A stretch of DNA of 64,000 bases from Roseburia_D yibonii (lineage in GTDB: Bacteria; Bacillota; Clostridia; Lachnospirales; Lachnospiraceae): positions 62,001 through 126,000 of the forward strand of contig NZ_JACOQH010000004.1 of the NCBI RefSeq assembly GCF_014297335.1, written 5' to 3'. A model generated the notes under the pieces. The model was not told where the DNA came from. It made no database searches and was given only the letters and a program-made list of their open reading frames with translations. Shown piece after piece: positions 59,713 through 64,000 of the stretch. Made by a program: the position numbers and the translations under genes. Every line of letters starts with the position of its first letter. The first letter of the stretch is position 1.

Positions 59713-61656
59713 CTATTCGATATAATCTACATCCTGATAACGCATATTGTAATCCTGATAGGTGATCAGATCGCTCTCATCCGTGATCGCCCCGATCTCT
59801 TTTAACGCGGCGATCGTGTGCTTACACTTCTTTCCGATCGTCAGATAAGCACTGCAGCTCTGCGAAGAATACCTTTCATTATAAGAATCGCTATAATATT
59901 CCTCCCTGATCTGATCGTCCGGGAAATAAGAGCCGTTCTTGTTATAGAATTGAAGTCCGATTGCATTGATATAGATCTGATCGCTCATATATCCGGAGTT
60001 GTCCGTACTCATTTGAAAACGGATCGCATCTTCATAATTTCCCTCGCTGATGTCTTTTATCAGCGCTTCATAGACGATCTTCGCGTTCTGTGCGTTGAAG
60101 CTCAGATCATTTTCGTTATCGTACTGGTCAACATCCTGATTGTACCGCTCCAAATAACCGCTCTGCGGCACATTATCCTCATAGTACACGCCAAACTGTG
60201 CTTTCATCACATTTTCCGGTCGTTCGAGGATCGTAACCGCCTGGCCGATCACAGAATTTTTATCTTCGATCTCTTTCTGGGTTGCCGGCACTGCATAATA
60301 GCGTTTGACTTTTGAGCCGTCCTTTAATTTATAGCTGATCGCGATACCATAGGTCGCATTTCCTTCCGCCGCATAGGCTTCCAGTTCACTCTTCTTTCCG
60401 ATGATATCCTTATGGAGATCGATCAGTTCCTCAATCTCTTTTTCGTCTGTCAGAGCCAGTGAATTGTACTCAAGACTTGCCATTTTCACTTCTGAGACAT
60501 CCGGTGTCCATGATTCAATGCCGAACACATCAAATTCCAGCATGCATAACAGCACCACCATGCAGGCAGAACCGATTCCAAGTTCCGCAAAACGTTTTTT
60601 CGAAAATACCTTAAATTTCTTTTCCAGAAACATCTGCGCAATGAAAAAGCTTACAACTCCAACGGCCAGTATCGCGCATAACGTGATCACAAATTCTTTG
60701 GTTCCGGAAACCGTGCCCTGGAAGATGGATCCAAATACCATTCCGCCAAGCAGCGCGCTGCAAATCGTCACACACCAGCGGAATACCGGTTTGACCCATC
60801 CGATGGAGATCAGATCGCCTGCGGACTCGATTCTCCGCTTACGATACGCAAAAAGCGCAAGCGCGATCAGCACAAAGGAAACAAGCACATAAACCAGTAA
60901 GGTCTTTCCACCATGCACATGATACGCATACCCGCCGGTATTTAAATATTCCGTCCCGATCCCAAGTTTCTTCGAAAGATAATACACCGGTGAAAGCACG
61001 GAAAATTTCGAGAGTGAGAAATCCGAATTGGACATTCCAAAGCACAGGAATGACACGATCACAGATCCGATCCCCTCTAACATGATCTCAACGAAATTAA
61101 GCGCCACATAGCAGACCGGAAGCGCCAGAAGCTGCCCGGTCAGCATTCCCACACAAACCGCCATGGAATAGAAAAAGAACATGTTTCCAAGCGCATACAC
61201 CAAAGAGAGCATCAGATACTGCAATTCCGTAATACCGACTGCCGCACATACGAACACGCCGAGAAGCGTTGCGATCACCTGCGGTACCGCCATAAAAAGC
61301 AGACCGGAAAGGTAATTTGTAACAAAGAGTTCCTCCCTGCGCACCGGCAGTGAATGGATCATGTTCGCACTTTTGGCATTATATAAATAGGAAAAAAGAG
61401 CCATCGCAACAACCGCAGCGACTAAAAACGGCAGGATCGGTGACATGACCGCCCTCATCAGGTTTACATAACTATTTGTCCGTTCTACCGCCCGCTCTGC
61501 TTCTATCGTATAATATGCCACATTTCTGCTGCAGATATAGATACCAAACGGTATCTCAAACAGGCAGATCACAAGATATCCAAACCAGACCGGCCAGTAA
61601 TGTGTAAAATTCTTCTTGAAAATCGTTTTATTAAAAAAGGATATCTTTGACTGCAT
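59713..61656 (-). CDS. ABC exporter permease with large soluble C-terminal domain
   Basis: 647 aa. Residues 1-290 hold six to seven hydrophobic segments of an ABC-2 type permease (start KKNFTHYWPVWFGYLVICLFEIPFG; IHSLPVRREELFVTNYLSGLLFMAVP). Four further helices lie at about 300-410. A C-terminal soluble region of about 230 residues (from about 415: TPDVSEVKMASLEYNSLALTDEKEIEELIDLH) is beta/alpha and Tyr/Asp-rich. Substrate unknown; YtrB-type transporters are linked to envelope stress and antibiotic response. GGGAGGGG 8 nt before the ATG. Overlaps the ATPase gene by 26 bp. Confidence 0.82.
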   Translation of the reverse strand: MQSKISFFNKTIFKKNFTHYWPVWFGYLVICLFEIPFGIYICSRNVAYYTIEAERAVERTNSYVNLMRAVMSPILPFLVAAVVAMALFSYLYNAKSANMIHSLPVRREELFVTNYLSGLLFMAVPQVIATLLGVFVCAAVGITELQYLMLSLVYALGNMFFFYSMAVCVGMLTGQLLALPVCYVALNFVEIMLEGIGSVIVSFLCFGMSNSDFSLSKFSVLSPVYYLSKKLGIGTEYLNTGGYAYHVHGGKTLLVYVLVSFVLIALALFAYRKRRIESAGDLISIGWVKPVFRWCVTICSALLGGMVFGSIFQGTVSGTKEFVITLCAILAVGVVSFFIAQMFLEKKFKVFSKKRFAELGIGSACMVVLLCMLEFDVFGIESWTPDVSEVKMASLEYNSLALTDEKEIEELIDLHKDIIGKKSELEAYAAEGNATYGIAISYKLKDGSKVKRYYAVPATQKEIEDKNSVIGQAVTILERPENVMKAQFGVYYEDNVPQSGYLERYNQDVDQYDNENDLSFNAQNAKIVYEALIKDISEGNYEDAIRFQMSTDNSGYMSDQIYINAIGLQFYNKNGSYFPDDQIREEYYSDSYNERYSSQSCSAYLTIGKKCKHTIAALKEIGAITDESDLITYQDYNMRYQDVDYIE

Positions 61657-62530
61657 AATCCACCCCTCCCAATTCGTAAATAAAGATTTCTTCCAGTGTA
61701 AGCGGAAGAACGTCCACCAGCATCGGATTTAAACGCTCGATCTGCTTTTTCGCTTCTGCCGGGTTTCCCTTGACGATCAGCGTATACACTCTTCCGGTAT
61801 TTGACATATGAAGCACTTCAAAGCCATCCGGAAGCTTTGGCATCTCCGCCTGGAACGCGGTCTGTATCTTGCAGACGCTTCCCTGCAGTTCACTTAAGGA
61901 CCGCTCTAAGATCACCTTTCCCTGATGCATGATCCCAACGTGGTCGCAGACATCTTCCAGCTCACGCAGATTGTGAGAGGAAACAAACACCGTTGTCTCA
62001 TGCTCGGAAACATCCGCCATGATGATACTCCAGATCTGTCTGCGCATGACCGGATCGAGTCCGTCTACCGGCTCATCCAGGATCAGGATCTCCGGTCTGC
62101 AGCAGATCGCAAGCCAGAACGCCACCTGCTTTTGCATACCTTTGGAGAGTCTTCGGATGCTCCGCTTGGTATCGATGTTCGGGAAGAATTTCCGCATCTT
62201 CTCAAACAGTTTTTCGTCAAATTTCGGATAAATTCCCTGATAAAACCGCTTCATCTCCATGGTGTCCGCCTGCATGAAATAAAACAGTTCATCCGGTATG
62301 TACGCAAATTTTTCTTTTACCGCAGGATTTTCAAAAACCGGCATTCCATCGATCAGAACCGTTCCCGCATCCTGCTTGTATACGCCTGTGATATGGCGGA
62401 TGATCGTTGATTTTCCCGCGCCGTTCGGGCCGACTAACCCGTAGATATCTCCCTTTCCAACGTGGAGTGTTGTACCGTCAAGCGCCCGGAATCCGTCAAA
62501 CTCCTTGACCACATTTGAAACTTCTATCAT
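61631..62530 (-). CDS. ABC exporter ATPase (YtrB-like)
   Basis: 299 aa. Walker A GPNGAGKST (34-42), signature LSKGMQKQVAFWLAI, Walker B ILILDEPVDGLDP, His switch VSSHNLRELEDV. The C-terminal 90 residues are the accessory part of this group. Its start overlaps the end of the GntR gene (ATGA), and its end overlaps the permease gene, so all three genes are translationally coupled. Confidence 0.92.
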   Translation of the reverse strand: MIEVSNVVKEFDGFRALDGTTLHVGKGDIYGLVGPNGAGKSTIIRHITGVYKQDAGTVLIDGMPVFENPAVKEKFAYIPDELFYFMQADTMEMKRFYQGIYPKFDEKLFEKMRKFFPNIDTKRSIRRLSKGMQKQVAFWLAICCRPEILILDEPVDGLDPVMRRQIWSIIMADVSEHETTVFVSSHNLRELEDVCDHVGIMHQGKVILERSLSELQGSVCKIQTAFQAEMPKLPDGFEVLHMSNTGRVYTLIVKGNPAEAKKQIERLNPMLVDVLPLTLEEIFIYELGGVDYAVKDILF

Positions 62531-62901
62531 TCTCTCTTTCCCCCTTCTCCAAGATCCGTAATCCGCTCTGTCAGCGCTTCCGGTTTTACAGATAAATAGA
62601 GCAGCTCTGATGTCACACTGTCAAACTGCAAAAACAGTTCTTCCTTGCGGATCTCAACCACATCATCCTGTCCCGCCGCAAATGTGCCTTTTCCGGAAAC
62701 GGTATAGATATACCCCTCACTTTCCAGCTCCTTATACGCACGCTGTATCGTATTCGGGTTGATCGCCAGACTTGCCGCAAGCTCCCGGACAGAGGGAAGT
62801 TTCTCCCCGGTCTCGATCGCTTTTGAAACCAGCAGATGCTTCAGTCCATCTTTGATCTGTTCATAAATCGGTTTTGCATCACGATAATTTAACTGAATCA
62901 A
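62527..62901 (-). CDS. GntR-family regulator, YtrA subfamily
   Basis: 124 aa: winged HTH of GntR type (YEQIKDGLKHLLVSKAIETGEKLPSVRELAASLAINPNTIQRAYKELESEGYIYTVSGKGTFAAG) and a short dimerisation tail, the YtrA layout. Likely represses its own operon until an envelope-active compound is sensed. Start is TTG at 62901, with AGGAGGAGAG upstream. First gene of regulator-ATPase-permease; a perfect palindrome sits at the promoter. Confidence 0.9.
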   Translation of the reverse strand: MIQLNYRDAKPIYEQIKDGLKHLLVSKAIETGEKLPSVRELAASLAINPNTIQRAYKELESEGYIYTVSGKGTFAAGQDDVVEIRKEELFLQFDSVTSELLYLSVKPEALTERITDLGEGGKRE

Positions 62902-62960
62902 ATCCGTCTCTCCTCCTGTTATTTATTATACAGCCCCTTTTTGCTCTGACTGTACTATCT

Positions 62961-63003
62961 GTATCGATACGCTTAATATAGCATGACGGGGCTTTCGATA
63001 CAA
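62961..63003 (-). promoter_or_regulatory. Promoter and palindromic operator of the YtrA-type operon
   Basis: TTGTAT (62998-63003), 17-bp spacer, TATATT (62975-62980), followed at the expected start point by the perfect palindrome GTATCGATAC (62961-62970), a likely GntR-dimer site. The -35 region shares TGTATCGA with it. Confidence 0.65.
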
Positions 63004-63054
63004 TAAAGATAAACAGAGGATTTCTTTAAGAATTTATGAATATGCCGCGCCCTG

Positions 63055-63915
63055 TTATGGACGCAGCATCAAGAACGCGCCGAGATTGCCGCGCTTTCCG
63101 TGGCTTGCACGGTGTGAGAAAAGATACCTGTCATTGCAGCAGGTACACAGATTTGTCGTTGCGATATGTTCCGGTCTGACACCGGCATCTGACAGGATAA
63201 GTTCATTTGCCCGCCAGAGATCCAACTGATATTTGCCGTTTCCTTTATCTCTTAAGATTTCTTTTTCTCTGCCCGGAAACGCAGCGCAAAACGCGTCCGC
63301 AACATCCGCGCTCACTTCATAGCAGTCCACACAGATTGATGGTCCGATCGCGCAGATCAGATCCTCCGGTCTTGTTCCATACGCGTCTTTTAACGCCTGT
63401 ACTGTTTTTTCTCCCATGCGTTTTACGGTTCCCCTCCATCCGGAGTGTGAAAGCCCGATTGCGCGATGAACGGGATCTACGAAATATAAAGGCACACAGT
63501 CCGCAAAAAAAGCACAGAGCACAAGTCCCGCTTCGTCCGTAATGATTCCGTCCACATCCCGGTAATCGCGTTCGCGCAGTAACCCCTTTCCCGCATCCGC
63601 GCCGGTCACTTTCCGCACACAGGTCGTATGGGTCTGATCCGTAAACACCATTTTTTCAAAAGGGACGCCCATTGCCTCCGCGATCCGGTGGAAATTCGTT
63701 TCTACTGCCTCTCTGTCGTCTCCTCTTGTAAAGCTTAGGTTCATGCTTGAAAAGATGCCCTCGCTCACACCGCCCATCCGGGTGGAAAAGCAGTGCTCTA
63801 CCATTCCGGTCTTTTCAAGCAGCGGATATTTAAGCAGCGGAACCTCAGAGCCGTCCGCGGCATGGCATTTTTCCAGATATAAACTGTCTGTATCATTTTT
63901 TCGTTTTAATTCCAT
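63055..63915 (-). CDS. pgeF: PgeF/YfiH family purine nucleoside phosphorylase (former laccase domain)
   Basis: About 286 aa. Zinc/copper-site motifs of the family: FTDQTHT, FFADCVPLYFVD, SHSGWRGTVKRMGE, GPSICVDCYEV and the end CTCCNDRYLFSHRASHGKRG. Relatives hydrolyse or phosphorolyse adenosine/inosine (FAMIN-like) or repair peptidoglycan precursors (PgeF in E. coli); which applies is unknown. The frame can open at 63966, but the ATG at 63915 has AGGAG 6 nt upstream and follows the stop of another frame. Its neighbour to the left is the YtrA-type promoter. Confidence 0.87.
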   Translation of the reverse strand: MELKRKNDTDSLYLEKCHAADGSEVPLLKYPLLEKTGMVEHCFSTRMGGVSEGIFSSMNLSFTRGDDREAVETNFHRIAEAMGVPFEKMVFTDQTHTTCVRKVTGADAGKGLLRERDYRDVDGIITDEAGLVLCAFFADCVPLYFVDPVHRAIGLSHSGWRGTVKRMGEKTVQALKDAYGTRPEDLICAIGPSICVDCYEVSADVADAFCAAFPGREKEILRDKGNGKYQLDLWRANELILSDAGVRPEHIATTNLCTCCNDRYLFSHRASHGKRGNLGAFLMLRP

Positions 63916-63934
63916 AATAAACTCCTGATCTGAA

Positions 63935-64000
63935 TCATCTCTGATATTCGAACGCGTTTTTTTCATGCCGCACCGTACCGTCTCCGTAGATCGCGATCAC
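63935..64000 (-). CDS. 3' end of an unidentified gene (partial)
   Basis: The minus strand is open from the window edge to TGA at 63937-63935, encoding ...YGDGTVRHEKNAFEYQR. The stop falls 19 nt before the pgeF start codon, with the pgeF Shine-Dalgarno between, an ordinary operon junction. 21 residues are too few to name it. Confidence 0.4.
   Translation of the reverse strand: MIAIYGDGTVRHEKNAFEYQR

Noticed and set aside
1..64000. CRISPR arrays, tRNA/rRNA genes, insertion sequences, phage genes
   Set aside because: No repeat-spacer pattern, no cloverleaf or rRNA sequence, no transposase or integrase frames found by reading both strands.
1..64000. Abundant GATC/GCGATC motifs
   Set aside because: Occur mainly inside codons for Ile/Asp/Ala throughout the genes; no clustered or positional pattern suggesting a functional site.

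Overview
The window looks like chromosomal core from a spore-forming, motile, anaerobic Firmicute of the Lachnospiraceae type (Roseburia/Agathobacter-like). This rests on gene content and order: a division/cell-wall (dcw) cluster running straight into spoIIGA-sigE, a Spo0A-type promoter, DUF1540 and SEC-C proteins, a T-box in front of thrS, a perfect HrcA/CIRCE operator, a BmpA/Nup-type nucleoside importer and an orphan MsmX-type ATPase. The genus is inference. There are no rRNA or tRNA genes, insertion sequences, prophages or CRISPR arrays. Almost every gene is on the minus strand; only sigG, a chemoreceptor, one small membrane protein and a TRIC-family channel are on plus. Replication probably therefore enters from the high-coordinate end.

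Layout, low to high coordinates (minus-strand operons read right to left). 0.2-4.2 kb: sigG on plus, convergent with a beta-CASP metallo-hydrolase, then sigE and spoIIGA behind a spoIIG-like promoter with a 21-bp spacer. 4.3-16 kb: dcw cluster mraZ-rsmH-ftsL-ftsI-spoVD-like-mraY-murD-ftsW-ftsQ-ftsZ, driven by a consensus promoter followed by six phased GTGG repeats (probable MraZ operator). murC, murE, murF and murG are missing from it. 16-17.3 kb: a Spo0E-like mini-gene, a zinc phospholipase-like protein and a Cys-rich DUF1540 protein. 17.6-20.1 kb: a large chemoreceptor. 20.2-24 kb: thrS and a small membrane gene behind a threonine T-box, a SEC-C protein and an HPr-like protein without its histidine. 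24.1-28.1 kb: small membrane protein, and a Gld-type ABC operon with a fused permease-GldG protein. 28.3-32.4 kb: purA, LysR, TRIC-family channel, DegV.

32.5-38.4 kb: BmpA-NupOPQ-like importer and a zinc alcohol dehydrogenase. 38.5-41.4 kb: groES-groEL under CIRCE, and a Cof-type phosphatase. 41.6-47.6 kb: glutamate synthase gltB-gltD. 47.9-54.6 kb: a probable operon of a CdaR/PucR-type regulator, a second type IIA topoisomerase (parE/parC-like), a phosphoglycolate-phosphatase-like HAD protein and a CPBP protease. 54.7-55.8 kb: MsmX/UgpC ATPase. 56.1-59.5 kb: der-plsY-gpsA-dut operon. 59.7-63.9 kb: YtrA-type GntR regulator with its ABC exporter, then pgeF and the end of one more gene.

The unifying theme is growth and envelope synthesis (dcw, plsY, gpsA) wired to sporulation (sigE, sigG, Spo0E-like) and to nutrient sensing (chemoreceptor, T-box, importers). 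The most interesting local features are regulatory: the MraZ operator, the Spo0A-type promoter, a terminator whose stem contains the start region of the second penicillin-binding protein, a terminator inside the purA leader, and two strong plus-oriented hairpins with no plus-strand gene. No clearly new multi-gene system was found.
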